In this document: piece by piece, positions 55,256 through 63,934 of the stretch
How the letters are laid out: every line of letters starts with the position of its first letter
Numbering within the stretch: position 1 is the first letter of the stretch
NCBI RefSeq assembly: GCF_000801335.2
Contig: NZ_JSEH01000007.1
Location: 167,286-231,285 of the forward strand
Reading direction: 5' to 3'
DNA: 64,000 nt
DNA from: Desulfovibrio sp. TomC
GTDB taxonomy: Bacteria > Desulfobacterota > Desulfovibrionia > Desulfovibrionales > Desulfovibrionaceae
Program-made: the position numbers and the translations under genes
Notes under the pieces: generated by a model
The model's database searches: none
What the model was told of the DNA's origin: nothing
The model's input: the letters and a program-made list of their open reading frames with translations, nothing else

Positions 55256-55444
55256 ATGGATATCAACAACTTGCCCTCACACTCTTCAGAGGACAGTGCC
55301 GAAACATATCAGAGCGAAATTGCTATTTCAACAGGAATAACTCCTGTCAGAAAATTGAAACTTGTACCAATTGCCAGGAAGCAAAATTTCAAACAATCAA
55401 TAAATGATGCAACTAATGAAATTATTTCTTCCGACGACATTTGA
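55256..55444 (+). CDS. Small hypothetical protein
   Basis: 62 residues, with AAAGGACTGAAC before the ATG. Polar N-terminus, basic middle (VRKLKLVPIARKQNFKQS). No family recognised; the coding status is moderately likely from the ribosome site alone. Confidence 0.4.
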   Translation: MDINNLPSHSSEDSAETYQSEIAISTGITPVRKLKLVPIARKQNFKQSINDATNEIISSDDI

Positions 55445-55549
55445 GTTGCACTGAAAAGACCTGAATTTTGTTGTTAATGCGTGCTTAAAATAAAACAACG
55501 GGGATATCTTTTCCAGAAGATGTGCCCGTCAATACAAAGGAGAATAGTT

Positions 55550-55846
55550 GTGGCTAAAAAAGGAACAGTCAAAAAAGTCTGTGCGTGTATGGGTGAAAAA
55601 TTCTACGTCGAACCAGATGAACAGTGGAAAACAATTTGTCCGAAATGCTATAAAAAGTACTACCTTCCAATTAAACATTTGTACTCTCAAAAAGCCATTT
55701 GCAATATGTGGGGATGGGTTCTCGAAAAACATTATAGATTTTCGCGAGATGGCCGTTATGTTCAACAAAGTTTACTGCCGGTGAATGATCCATACGACAA
55801 TGGTGTTGAAGTATATTGGACAGGGACAGACTACGATTACCGTTAA
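55550..55846 (+). CDS. Small zinc-ribbon-like protein
   Basis: 98 residues from a GTG start with AAAGGAGAATA upstream, better than the ATG at 55481. CACMGEKFYVEPDE and CPKCYKKYYLP hold two Cys pairs that could bind zinc. The C-terminus is rich in Tyr and Asp. Function unknown. Confidence 0.55.
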   Translation: MAKKGTVKKVCACMGEKFYVEPDEQWKTICPKCYKKYYLPIKHLYSQKAICNMWGWVLEKHYRFSRDGRYVQQSLLPVNDPYDNGVEVYWTGTDYDYR

Positions 55847-56253
55847 TTAATATGCCAATTTAAGTACAATCAGGTGAATGCAAAATGTTTTGTATTCACC
55901 TGATTTGGTGCAAATTAAATACATTTTTTCTTGCTGATAAATTCATTGTGGCAACAACGCAGAAAGAGCCAGTCATTTATTAATCGGACTGGACTATTTT
56001 AACGGCCGCTACGTAGGCTCAATGCAGTATCAGAATATAAAAATAGCGTTTTTTAAACGCCTACTCAATAAACATTTCGTCTACGTGTTTTTTGATAAAA
56101 TCATACTCTGACATCAATAGGATATAAGCGCCGGAGCAATAATGCCCCCCTGGAGCGACCGAATTCCTCGGTTGCGCCGGTCCGAAAGTGTACCGGCTAA
56201 AGCCTTCCACTCGATCTGCTGGTAAAGAGCCGGTCGCAAGGAAGGGAGGGGGG
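55847..56253. other. Gap containing the left end of the IS21-family element
   Basis: About 400 bases. The right part (from about 56123) is insertion-sequence end, with AAGCGCCGGAGC and AAAGTGTACCGGCT. The left part shows no gene. Confidence 0.45.
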
Positions 56254-57753
56254 ATGTACCACGTGGAGATTTATCAGCGAGTCCGGCGAGCCTGCCACGT
56301 TGAAGGGATGAGTATCCGCCAAGCAGCCAAATTCTTTGGGCTACACCGGAAAACCATTTCAAAATTCCTCAGTTTTTCCATCCCTCCGGGCTACCAACGA
56401 TTGAAGCCGATTTATTCTCCCAAGTTAGGAGAATTTACAGGCATCATCGATGCGATCCTTGCCGACGACAAGCTTCGCCCCAAGAAACAGCATCACACGT
56501 CCAAGCGCATTCTGCAGCGCCTTCGAGATGAGCATGGGTTTACCGGTGGCTATACCATCGTAAAGGACTACGTGCGTGAGCAAACCTTGCGATCTCAGGA
56601 GATGTTCATCCCTTTGGTGCATCCCCCGGGTCATGCCCAGGCAGACTTTGGTGAAGCCGTAGTAGTGATAGGTGGCATAGAGCAAAAAGCTCACTTCTTT
56701 GCTTTTGATCTCCCTCACAGCGACGCCTGCTTCGTCAAAGCTTACCCCGCAGAGACAACTGAAGCTTTCTGTGATGGACACAATTCAGCTTTTGCGTTCT
56801 TTGGAAGCGTGCCTCAGTCCATCCTTTACGACAACACCAAGATCGCAGTTGCTCGAATTCTTGGCGATGGAAAGCGTGTACGCTCACGCATATTTAGTGA
56901 GCTACAGTCTCACTATTTGTTTGATGATCGCTTCGGTCGCCCTGGGAAGGGCAATGACAAGGGCAAGGTTGAAGGGTTGGTGGGTTTTTCTCGCCGCAAC
57001 TTTATGGTCCCAATCCCGCATTTCCCAAGCTATGAGGCTTTCAATGAATATCTTGAAGCCTGCTGCCGAATGCGACTAGCAGAAAAGCTTCGTGGCCACA
57101 GTGAAACCATTGGGCAAAGACTTCAACGTGACTTGTCGGCATTTTTACCTTTACCGACAACACCTTATGACGCGTGTATCAAGTTCCCAACAAAAGTAAG
57201 TTCTTTTTCGTTGGTTCGTTACAAGACAAACGACTACTCCGTACCTACAATATACGGACACCGAGACGTGCTGATCAAGGCGTATGTTGACGAGATCATG
57301 GTCTGTTGTGGCAGTGAGTGTATCGCTAAACATTCGCGTTCGTACGATAAAGAAGATTTTATATTTGATCCGCTGCACTATCTAGCACTGCTAGAGAGGA
57401 AGATTAACGCGCTGGACCAGGCGGCTCCGCTTGCCGGCTGGCAACTCCCTGAATGCTTTTCCACTCTCCGCCGATTGCTTGAAAGCCGCATGGGCACTGC
57501 CGGCAAGCGAGAATATGTTCAGGTACTGCGCTTGATGGAGATGTTTTCTCCCGAACAAGTCGAAACAGCGATCAAGCAGGCCCTGAAACTGGGGGCAATC
57601 GGCTTTGATGCCGTTAAACATCTACTGCTGTGCATCATTGAACGTAAGCCGCCTCGGCTCGATCTTGATGTCTATCCTTATCTTCCTAATGCCAAAGTCC
57701 TGACGACAAAAGCCAGCGCCTATTCGTCGCTACTGAAGAAGGTGGCGGCATGA
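56254..57753 (+). CDS. istA: IS21-family transposase IstA
   Basis: 499 residues from the ATG at 56254, with GAAGGGAGGGGGG upstream. A helix-turn-helix (MSIRQAAKFFGLHRKTISKFL) is followed by the DDE integrase core: Asp in AQADFGEAVVV, Asp in SILYDNTKIAV and Glu in DKGKVEGLVGF. A C-terminal beta-barrel domain includes FSLVRYKTNDYSVP. IstA cuts and joins the ends with help of IstB. The stop overlaps istB by four bases. Confidence 0.95.
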   Translation: MYHVEIYQRVRRACHVEGMSIRQAAKFFGLHRKTISKFLSFSIPPGYQRLKPIYSPKLGEFTGIIDAILADDKLRPKKQHHTSKRILQRLRDEHGFTGGYTIVKDYVREQTLRSQEMFIPLVHPPGHAQADFGEAVVVIGGIEQKAHFFAFDLPHSDACFVKAYPAETTEAFCDGHNSAFAFFGSVPQSILYDNTKIAVARILGDGKRVRSRIFSELQSHYLFDDRFGRPGKGNDKGKVEGLVGFSRRNFMVPIPHFPSYEAFNEYLEACCRMRLAEKLRGHSETIGQRLQRDLSAFLPLPTTPYDACIKFPTKVSSFSLVRYKTNDYSVPTIYGHRDVLIKAYVDEIMVCCGSECIAKHSRSYDKEDFIFDPLHYLALLERKINALDQAAPLAGWQLPECFSTLRRLLESRMGTAGKREYVQVLRLMEMFSPEQVETAIKQALKLGAIGFDAVKHLLLCIIERKPPRLDLDVYPYLPNAKVLTTKASAYSSLLKKVAA

Positions 57754-58559
57754 GCGAACAACCACAGCTACTCTTGGCGCATCACTTAAAATCCTTAAAG
57801 TTGCCGACATTCTCCAGGGAATACGACAAGGTTGCCCAACAGTGCGCTGCCGAAGGAATGGATTATCCCCGCTACCTGCTACGTTTGGCAGAGTTGGAGT
57901 TAATCGAACGTGAACGGCGGATGGTAGAACGACGAATTCGTGAAGCGAAGTTCCCAGCCGTAAAAAGTCTGGACAGTTTTGATTTCCGAGCTTTGCCCAG
58001 TATCAACAAGCCTCTGGTCAACGAACTTGCCCGATGCGAATACATTTTACGCCGAGAAAATATCATTGCCCTCGGCAATAGTGGCACGGGTAAAACACAC
58101 TTGGTCCTTGGACTTGGACTTGCTGCATGTCAGAAGGGCCTTTCAGTGGGCTTTGTCACGGCGGCGTCACTAGTCCATGAGTTGATGGAGGCAAGAGATG
58201 AGAAGCGATTGCTACGTATGCAGAAACAGCTTGCAGGGTACAAGTTGCTTATCATTGATGAGCTTGGATTTGTGCCGTTGTCAAAAGTAGGGGCCGAGCT
58301 TCTGTTTGAGGTTTTCAGCCAACGATATGAACGTGGATCAATCGCTGTTACAAGCAATTTGCCATTTGATGAATGGACAGAGGTTTTTGGTTCAGAGCGC
58401 TTGACTGGAGCATTGCTAGACCGTCTCACGCATCATGTGCATATCCTGGAAATTAACGGTGACAGTTACAGGCTTAACCAAAGCAAAATGAAGCTTCGTC
58501 CGGCTCAAAGACCATCTCTTGAGGATAACGGACAAAATCCAGAGCCTTCCCCAAGGTAA
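57750..58559 (+). CDS. istB: IS21-family ATPase helper IstB
   Basis: 269 residues. AAA+ ATPase of the DnaC/IstB group: Walker A GNSGTGKTHLV (about 110-120), Walker B LLIIDELGFVPL, and the arginine region SNLPFDEWTEVFGSERLT. It selects the target and activates IstA. Translationally coupled to istA by ATGA overlap. Confidence 0.95.
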   Translation: MSEQPQLLLAHHLKSLKLPTFSREYDKVAQQCAAEGMDYPRYLLRLAELELIERERRMVERRIREAKFPAVKSLDSFDFRALPSINKPLVNELARCEYILRRENIIALGNSGTGKTHLVLGLGLAACQKGLSVGFVTAASLVHELMEARDEKRLLRMQKQLAGYKLLIIDELGFVPLSKVGAELLFEVFSQRYERGSIAVTSNLPFDEWTEVFGSERLTGALLDRLTHHVHILEINGDSYRLNQSKMKLRPAQRPSLEDNGQNPEPSPR

Positions 58560-58739
58560 AGAACCGAGATATCAAATCGACAGAAAGGGCCCCTCGGGGC
58601 CCTTTCTCTGACAACGGGTGGTACACTTTTACTCCGGCCAGCCGGTACACTTTCTCTCCGCCCTTGACATCCACAAACGATAGGTATACCCTATCAAAAA
58701 AATGGCTAACTATCGAAATAATCTATCGCAGGTGTCGGC

Positions 58740-59486
58740 ATGCAAACTCTCGGGATTACGGAAATCGAACAAATTCGGACGACTATCCTCGATAAGTATG
58801 AAAAGGTGGCAAAGTCGCCGACTGGTCAATTTCGTTATCCCACTGGAATGAAAGGCCTCACAGCGCAAGGCTATGACTCTGCACTCGTGGCGCTGTTGCC
58901 CCTGACGGTGCGAGAGTTCTTCGTTGGCGTTGGCAACCCCTTGTCGCTGCGTCGCATCGAACCAGGGCAAACAGTCTTGGATGTAGGGTGCGGCGCTGGG
59001 GTGGACACGCTTTTTGCCTCTCTTCTGGTCGGCGAGCAGGGAAAGGCGGTGGGAGTGGAATTTTCCCCCGCCATGGCAGCCCGAGCGCAGGCAAACAAAA
59101 AGCAAAGTGCAATAAACAATGCGGTCTTTCTTAACGGCTCGGCTGAAAAGCTTCCTTTGAGAAGCGAATCTTTCGATGTGGTTATCTCAAGCGGCGTTTT
59201 CAACCTTGTCGTGGATAAAGAACGGGCTTTGCATGAGGTCTTTCGTGTATTGAAGAAGGGTGGAAGCTTTCAAGTTGCCGATCAAATTCTGAATATGCCA
59301 TTCGGAGCAGATAGGCGAGATATGGTGTCATCTTGGTTCACTTGACAGGGCGGCGCAATACCGGAAACGGCGTTTCTGGACATGCTACGAGACTCAGGGT
59401 TCACTGAAGTCAAACCTCTTGGGACAACAGGTTTTTCAAGTTCTCCCGTGACGATAGGGATGCATTTTGTAGCAAGTAAAGCGTAG
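58740..59486 (+). CDS. mduS: SAM-dependent methyltransferase, probable selenoprotein (MduS-like) with in-frame TGA at codon 202
   Basis: Up to the TGA at 59343-59345 the gene gives 201 residues with a class I methyltransferase core: VLDVGCGAGVDTLFAS (SAM motif I), VGVEFSPAMAARA and SFDVVISSGVFNLV. The same frame continues after TGA for 46 codons (QGGAIPETAFLDMLRDSG, VKPLGTTGFS) to TAG 59484-59486. This tail is what ArsM/UbiE-like methyltransferases need to be complete. TGA stands where relatives have Cys before xAGA/GGA. A hairpin with a G in its loop lies 13-28 bases after TGA. I recall such genes annotated as MduS in Desulfovibrio relatives. If not decoded as Sec it would be a truncated enzyme. 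Confidence 0.75.
59346..59378 (+). promoter_or_regulatory. Candidate bacterial SECIS element
   Basis: AATACCG (59357-59363) pairs with CGGCGTT (59368-59374), with one A-C mismatch and one U-G wobble, around a GAAA loop. CAG and CTG (59346-48, 59376-78) may close the base. The loop G at 59364 is 19 bases after the TGA, within the usual distance for SelB recognition. Confidence 0.5.
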
Positions 59487-59511
59487 TGAGTTGACTTGTA
59501 ATGCACGTTAC

Positions 59512-59541
59512 AGCCAAATATTAGCCAAAATAATAGCCAAA
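59512..59541. repeat. Phased AGCCAAA repeats near the right end
   Basis: Three AGCCAAA copies at 59512, 59523 and 59535, spaced 11 and 12 bases, so they face the same side of the helix. Related GCCAA words occur nearer the attachment site. They may be arm-type integrase or excisionase sites. Confidence 0.45.
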
Positions 59542-59647
59542 GGCTTCATTGCGCGCGGCATTATCTTGTTGGCTGGCCGCCACAGATGAACATGTGAATA
59601 GCCAAGATAGGTCAATGAAATCAATATAATGAGCCAACTTTTGTGTC

Positions 59648-59692
59648 TTCGTAATCAGCAGGTCTGGAGTTCGAGTCTCCATGCTGGCTCCA
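59648..59692 (+). other. attR: right attachment site (tRNA-Thr 3' fragment)
   Basis: 45 bases identical to the tRNA 3' half at 18297-18341 except for four bases in the T stem, from TTCGTAATCAGCAGGTC to CTCCA. It lacks the 5' half and is not a tRNA gene. It marks the end of the element and is probably the original chromosomal 3' end of the tRNA. Confidence 0.92.
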
Positions 59693-59700
59693 AGGATTTC

Positions 59701-59732
59701 AAGGCCTTACCCCGGGAACGGGGTGAGGCCTT
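59701..59732 (+). terminator. Original terminator of tRNA-Thr
   Basis: AAGGCCTTACCCCG and CGGGGTGAGGCCTT pair around GGAA, followed by TCATCTTTTTT. It lies in the same position relative to the tRNA 3' end as the hairpin at 18349. Confidence 0.85.
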
Positions 59733-59859
59733 CATCTTTTTTGATACCCTATTGCTACCCTGACGACGTTGCTACCCCTGATACCCCCGCCGCCCACCTA
59801 GCCCTTGATACCCTTGCTATCCGGGATTCAAGGTTTTCGACTGGCAGGAGTATGGCAAA

Positions 59860-60666
59860 ATGAGCCGTACTCCCCTCGATATTCCTCTGTCGGACAGCCA
59901 CTACGTTGGAAATCGCTGCGGGCACGACCCCAAGCTGCCTGTGCTAACTCCTGCTAACCCGATTCGCAAAGGCAAGGGCGGTCTCCCGCGCATTCTCTCC
60001 CTGGCCGCCGAGCGGACCAAGGCTTGGTACGACCATCCGAAAAAATGTCCGCCACTGCTGGCTCAGGGCAACCGCAAAACGCGTAGCGAGCGTCGGGAGG
60101 CCTGTCTCGTGGTCTTGGAGACCCTGCTATCCCGCCTCGACCTCGCCTCCCTGTGCCTGGGCGTGCCGACTCTGGCCAATGGATTTATCGACATCGACAT
60201 GAAGGCCATTGTCCGCGACACTGGCCTGGGCCAGCGCCGTTGTGAGCGGGCCATCAGGCAGCTCAAAGAGGCCGGCTTCATGCAGGTAGCCCAGCCACGG
60301 AGTCGAAGCGATGAGGGCCACTACTTCGGCTGCCGGGCGATTCGGGTTATCACCACGGCTTTTTTTGATTGGCTGGGCTTGGGGCCGATGCTGCGCCGGG
60401 AACGGGCCAGAGCCTCAGAGGCGCTACGCCGCAAGGCACGAAAGGCCAATCGCAAGTTGACCGATTTCATGCGGCGGGTGGTTTCCGGTGTAAGGCCCGT
60501 GTTCAAGCGCCGCGCGGGCGACAAAAACACGGAACAGCGTGTCGCTCATTGGAACGCCGCCTGGACAAGTCATGTTTTGGCCGGGCTGGATGTACGAGAA
60601 GCCCAGCGGCGAGCGAACGAGACTCTTGGATATCCTCCTGGATATAGCCCGGGACAAGATCAATAA
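59860..60666 (+). CDS. Putative plasmid-type replication initiator (RepA-like)
   Basis: 268 residues. The middle carries a winged-helix-like part: ANGFIDIDMKAIVRDTGLGQ with RRCERAIRQLKEAGFMQVAQ and GHYFGCRAIRVIT, then a basic helical region. The pattern recalls RepA-like initiators on broad-host-range and integrative elements, but I cannot name a family. A four-codon reading frame (ATG GCA AAA TGA) overlaps its start. Short GCTACCC/GATACCC direct repeats (59750-59820) lie upstream and could be initiator-binding sites. GC content is high, unlike the 41-kb element. Confidence 0.55.
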   Translation: MSRTPLDIPLSDSHYVGNRCGHDPKLPVLTPANPIRKGKGGLPRILSLAAERTKAWYDHPKKCPPLLAQGNRKTRSERREACLVVLETLLSRLDLASLCLGVPTLANGFIDIDMKAIVRDTGLGQRRCERAIRQLKEAGFMQVAQPRSRSDEGHYFGCRAIRVITTAFFDWLGLGPMLRRERARASEALRRKARKANRKLTDFMRRVVSGVRPVFKRRAGDKNTEQRVAHWNAAWTSHVLAGLDVREAQRRANETLGYPPGYSPGQDQ

Positions 60667-61265
60667 AACGCCTCATTCCATTGCCATTTAGTCCGCTAAA
60701 GACTTCTTCGTATTAATTCTGTCTCATATTTGCGTTCAAAGCTTGCCAGTTTTCTTAGGGAAGATGGCAAGCAACCGCTATCTCGTAATCTGGCAACTCG
60801 TGCTGCCTGTCTGTGCCTGTACAAAATTAGAATAAGTGTCGCCTTGTTAACCCGTATGTGTCGGTCATAAATATCAATAGACAAGAATAAACAAAATAAT
60901 AGCCACATTGTTCATTGTCGATACATTTGTGGCAGTCTGAAAGTATGGCAATATGCACCAATACTTTTGCTAAAAGTATTGTTCACTTGTGCCATGTCCA
61001 TATGTATTGACCTATTCTACACGTATGCAGCGCCTTAGCTATGTTTTGTCATTTGTCTACTATTTTGTATGGAGTCATAATGAATTTTAATCAAAGAATG
61101 AGCATGGCGTCGTTTAGCATCGAAAGTTGGAGTACGGTGTAACGGAGTCAGAAGGCAGGACAGGTGAAGTAGGCCCACCTGCGGCGGCCTTCTTCACGTC
61201 CTGCCCTGCGGGGCTGACTTATTCGCCTGCGGCTCAACGCAAAGGCCAGTGAGGAGATGGGCACC
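60667..61265. other. Gap with operator-like inverted repeat and probable oriT
   Basis: About 600 bases. CAATACTTTT and AAAAGTATTG (60959-60981) form a 10-bp inverted repeat around GCT, an operator or terminator. The AT-rich left part otherwise shows nothing. The GC-rich right part holds the oriT-like hairpin at 61154-61205. Confidence 0.5.
61154..61205. other. Candidate origin of transfer (oriT) hairpin
   Basis: GGCAGGACAGGTGAAG pairs with CTTCACGTCCTGCC (one bulge), with AGGCC/GGCCT continuing the stem inward around CACCTGCGGC. It lies 60 bases upstream of mobC and the relaxase gene, where oriT usually sits. The nick site is not identified. Confidence 0.5.
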
Positions 61266-61595
61266 ATGCCTTCCAAAAAAACCGTACTGAAGACCTATTT
61301 GACTCCAGGAGAATATGGAAAAATCATAGAAAGCGCCGACAAGGCAGGTGTGTCTCTTTCCGCTTTCGCCAAACGCGTCTGTCTTGGGCAGCCAGTCCCA
61401 AGCCTGGAAAACCAGAGAGCCCGCCGTGAACTGCTCAGGATCAATGCCGACCTAGGCAGGCTCGGAGGTCTTTTCAAATTGTGTCTGTCCAACAAGGAGG
61501 GGGTTCATCAGGCGATACACCAAGAAATCAGGCGTGTGCTTCGTGAAATAGAAGCCCGTCAACGGGAACTCAAGGCCGCCGTGGCCAGGATTTGA
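61266..61595 (+). CDS. mobC: MobC-like mobilisation accessory protein
   Basis: 109 residues from the ATG at 61266 (an ATG at 61257 is possible). The ribbon-helix-helix-like N-terminus (TVLKTYLTPGEYGKIIESAD, VSLSAFAKRVCLG) and the following helical tail (RRELLRINADLGRLGGLFKL, then QEIRRVLREIEARQ) match MobC/TraJ-type relaxosome proteins. It would bind oriT and help the relaxase melt DNA. The relaxase gene follows 21 bases later. Confidence 0.83.
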   Translation: MPSKKTVLKTYLTPGEYGKIIESADKAGVSLSAFAKRVCLGQPVPSLENQRARRELLRINADLGRLGGLFKLCLSNKEGVHQAIHQEIRRVLREIEARQRELKAAVARI

Positions 61596-61616
61596 TATGC
61601 TTACGAGAGCGTCGTG

Positions 61617-63317
61617 ATGATCAGCCGGCGAATTGCCAGAAAGCCGGGAAACGACAATTATCGTCGTTTAGCCAAGTACATCGCTGATGCCAGCCGCGAC
61701 GGCGAAAAATGTCTGTTGACATGGTGTATCGGGTGCTGGGCCGACGACGATTACGAACTGGCCGTCCAGGAGGTCTCCGACACCCAGGAGCTGAACACCC
61801 GGACCACCAAGGAAAAGACCTATCACCTCATCGTGAGCTTCCGGCCCGAGGACGAAATGAGGCTGACGCCGGAAGTCCTCAAGGCCATCGAGGCGGAATT
61901 TGCCAAGGCTTTGGGCTTCGAGGAGCACCAACGGCATTGCGGTGTGCACAAAAACACAGCCAACCTGCACATGCACGTGGCCTACAACATGATTCACCCG
62001 GAGCGGCTGACCCGGCATGAGCCATTTCGCGACTACCGTGGCCGGGATCGAGTCTGTCGTGAGTTGGAAAAGCGTTTCGGTCTGGCTATCGACAACGGTC
62101 GCGACCAAACCAGGCCTCAAGAACGACCGCCACTTAGCGACGAAGCCGCGAACGTGGAAGCTCATACCGGTCAGCAGTCTTTCGAAGGATACGCCAGGGG
62201 ACACCGTGAAACTATTCTGGCCAGCTTGGAGAAGGCCACGGGCTGGCAGAGCCTGCACCAGACCCTGGCCTTATATGGTCTGAAGATCAAGCCACACGGG
62301 AACGGCCTCGTCATCAAGGACCGGCATGGCAAGCGTACGATCAAGGCCAGCAGCCTTGACCGGAGCTTGGCCATGGGGAGGCTTGAAAAGCGTTTGGGTC
62401 CGTTCAAGCCGCCCGATATGGCCGTTACCAGGGTGCCGTCTCAAGATCAATATCAGGCCAAGCCCTTACACCGTGGTCCAGAGCGCGGGAATCTGTTTGC
62501 CGAGTACCAGACCGGAATCGCCCGGCGAAAGGAGGAGCTTGCGGCCTTGAAGCAACAGGGACAGACTCGTCGGGAAGCGATAGCTCTGAAATGGGAGCGC
62601 ATACGCCAGGAGATTGAGGATCTGGCCTTGACCAGGCGAGACCGCTTCGCCCTGCTTAAGCAGTTGCGGCAGCATGAGGCCAAGACCAAGCGTAGGTTCG
62701 TTCGGGAAGTGGCCTTCCGGCGTCAAAAGCTAGCGGAGGCTATCCCCTACGCCTCGTGGAGCGCCTTCCTGCGCTGGCAAGCAGCTCAAGGCAACGAGAC
62801 GGCTCTAGCCATACTCCGATCCAGGAAGGATGTGGTAGAACCCGAACAAGCCGATACGGCCGATGCCTCGCCCCAGGCTGGCAGAAGCTCCGCAAATGAA
62901 GAGTGGCAAGGCCGTAGGCAAAAAATCCTCAATGATCCGAAACTGAAACCCGGGGAAAAGCGTACGCTCTTATCTGTGGCCCGAATGCGCTACCTCGAAG
63001 CCTTGGAGGCGACCAAACCCGACAGCTCCGCGACGCTTTCCCTCCAAGGCTTCACTCACAGCATCGACGACAAGGGCACGGTCCTCTTCACCCTGCCCGG
63101 CGGCGGCCTGATCCGGGACATGGGCGACCAGGTGCTTTTCAGCGCGCATGATCCGACCGCAGAGAAAGTGGCTGTGAATTTTTCCCGGTTGAAGTTGGGT
63201 AACAGTATCAATCTTAAAGAAAATTACATACAACTACCTAGAATAATTAATGATGATATTTTAGAAAAAGAAAGAGCACGGGAGAAATGGCTTTCCCTCC
63301 GGTCGTCAGAGCAATAA
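61617..63317 (+). CDS. MobP/VirD2-type relaxase
   Basis: 566 residues from the ATG at 61617 (a GTG one codon earlier is an alternative). The N-terminal relaxase domain has a candidate catalytic Tyr in GNDNYRRLAKYI, TYHLIVSFRPED, and the three-His metal motif in HKNTANLHMHVAYNMIHPE (about 117-135). A central coiled-coil, basic part follows, then a C-terminal region (FTHSIDDKGTVLFTLPGGGL, about 480-500) of the kind found in TraI/MobA relaxases of ICE-like elements. It nicks oriT and pilots single-stranded DNA. No coupling protein or type IV secretion genes are in the window, so the module is mobilisable only. Confidence 0.88.
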   Translation: MISRRIARKPGNDNYRRLAKYIADASRDGEKCLLTWCIGCWADDDYELAVQEVSDTQELNTRTTKEKTYHLIVSFRPEDEMRLTPEVLKAIEAEFAKALGFEEHQRHCGVHKNTANLHMHVAYNMIHPERLTRHEPFRDYRGRDRVCRELEKRFGLAIDNGRDQTRPQERPPLSDEAANVEAHTGQQSFEGYARGHRETILASLEKATGWQSLHQTLALYGLKIKPHGNGLVIKDRHGKRTIKASSLDRSLAMGRLEKRLGPFKPPDMAVTRVPSQDQYQAKPLHRGPERGNLFAEYQTGIARRKEELAALKQQGQTRREAIALKWERIRQEIEDLALTRRDRFALLKQLRQHEAKTKRRFVREVAFRRQKLAEAIPYASWSAFLRWQAAQGNETALAILRSRKDVVEPEQADTADASPQAGRSSANEEWQGRRQKILNDPKLKPGEKRTLLSVARMRYLEALEATKPDSSATLSLQGFTHSIDDKGTVLFTLPGGGLIRDMGDQVLFSAHDPTAEKVAVNFSRLKLGNSINLKENYIQLPRIINDDILEKERAREKWLSLRSSEQ

Positions 63318-63334
63318 CCTTTATCCCCTCTCTG

Positions 63335-63922
63335 CTATTTGTTCGTGTCGGGCGAAGCCGTGTTCCCTCTGGACCCAGTTGAGCCGTGGTGCATTTCTCC
63401 ACCGCTTTCATGCAGGCCGCCGGACTTCATCAGAGCATCGTATTCATCGGGACTCAATTTGGGCAATTGCCGCACCAGGGCCAGTATCCCCGCGATTAGT
63501 TCACGGTTGTGGGTTGAACCAAAGACGGGCATTCCCGTCATCTTGACGCCGTTTTCGATGATCCAGTAAAGTTCCGCGTCGCTTTTCTCCTGAACCACGA
63601 CCGAAGCCGGATTCGGGGGACTCGGATAGAGTCCCTCGGCGAATTCCTGACGGGGATAGCCCGGAGCGCCATGGCACAGGCGGCACATTTCATGGAAATG
63701 CTCTACCCCGTGGGCCACGAGCTTGGAGTTCTTCAGATCGGGCAGTTGCACCCCGGAGCTGTGCGCGGCGATGGACCGGTCACGCGCCACCTTGAGTACG
63801 AATAGGGTGATCGGCCAGTGAGGGGCCGTGGCCGCGATGTTGTAGATGCCGGACAATACGAACGCGACCACGCCGATAATGCCGACGCCCGCGCCCCCGG
63901 CAAGAACCTTGACGGTTTGCAT
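63335..63922 (-). CDS. Membrane-anchored monohaem cytochrome c
   Basis: 195 residues from the ATG at 63922 with GGGGGATAA upstream. A hydrophobic N-terminal helix (VGIIGVVAFVLSGIYNIAAT) acts as signal anchor. One haem site CRLCH is at about residues 80-84, and the likely axial Met is in GVKMTGMPVFG. It resembles class I cytochrome c electron carriers of periplasmic respiratory chains. The short upstream frame ends 12 bases before, so the two form one operon. It appears to be host backbone beyond the mobile module. Confidence 0.82.
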   Translation of the reverse strand: MQTVKVLAGGAGVGIIGVVAFVLSGIYNIAATAPHWPITLFVLKVARDRSIAAHSSGVQLPDLKNSKLVAHGVEHFHEMCRLCHGAPGYPRQEFAEGLYPSPPNPASVVVQEKSDAELYWIIENGVKMTGMPVFGSTHNRELIAGILALVRQLPKLSPDEYDALMKSGGLHESGGEMHHGSTGSRGNTASPDTNK

Positions 63923-63934
63923 CCGGTTATCCCC

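Larger units (their letters stand above)
56123..58668 (+). mobile_element. IS21-family insertion sequence
   Basis: About 2.5 kb holding istA and istB. The AAAGTGTACCGGCT block near the left end (56183-56198) recurs inverted near the right end (58640-58655), and a further GTGTACC copy lies inside the right end, the multiple-repeat pattern of IS21 ends. AAGCGCCGGAG at the left and the inverse of CTCCGCCCTT at the right are the best terminal matches. Exact ends and target duplication are not certain. Both genes are intact, so the element may be active. Confidence 0.75.

Noticed and set aside
59648..59692. A second tRNA-Thr gene
   Set aside because: Only the 3' half from the anticodon loop onward is present; acceptor 5' strand and D arm are missing, so it is an attachment-site copy.
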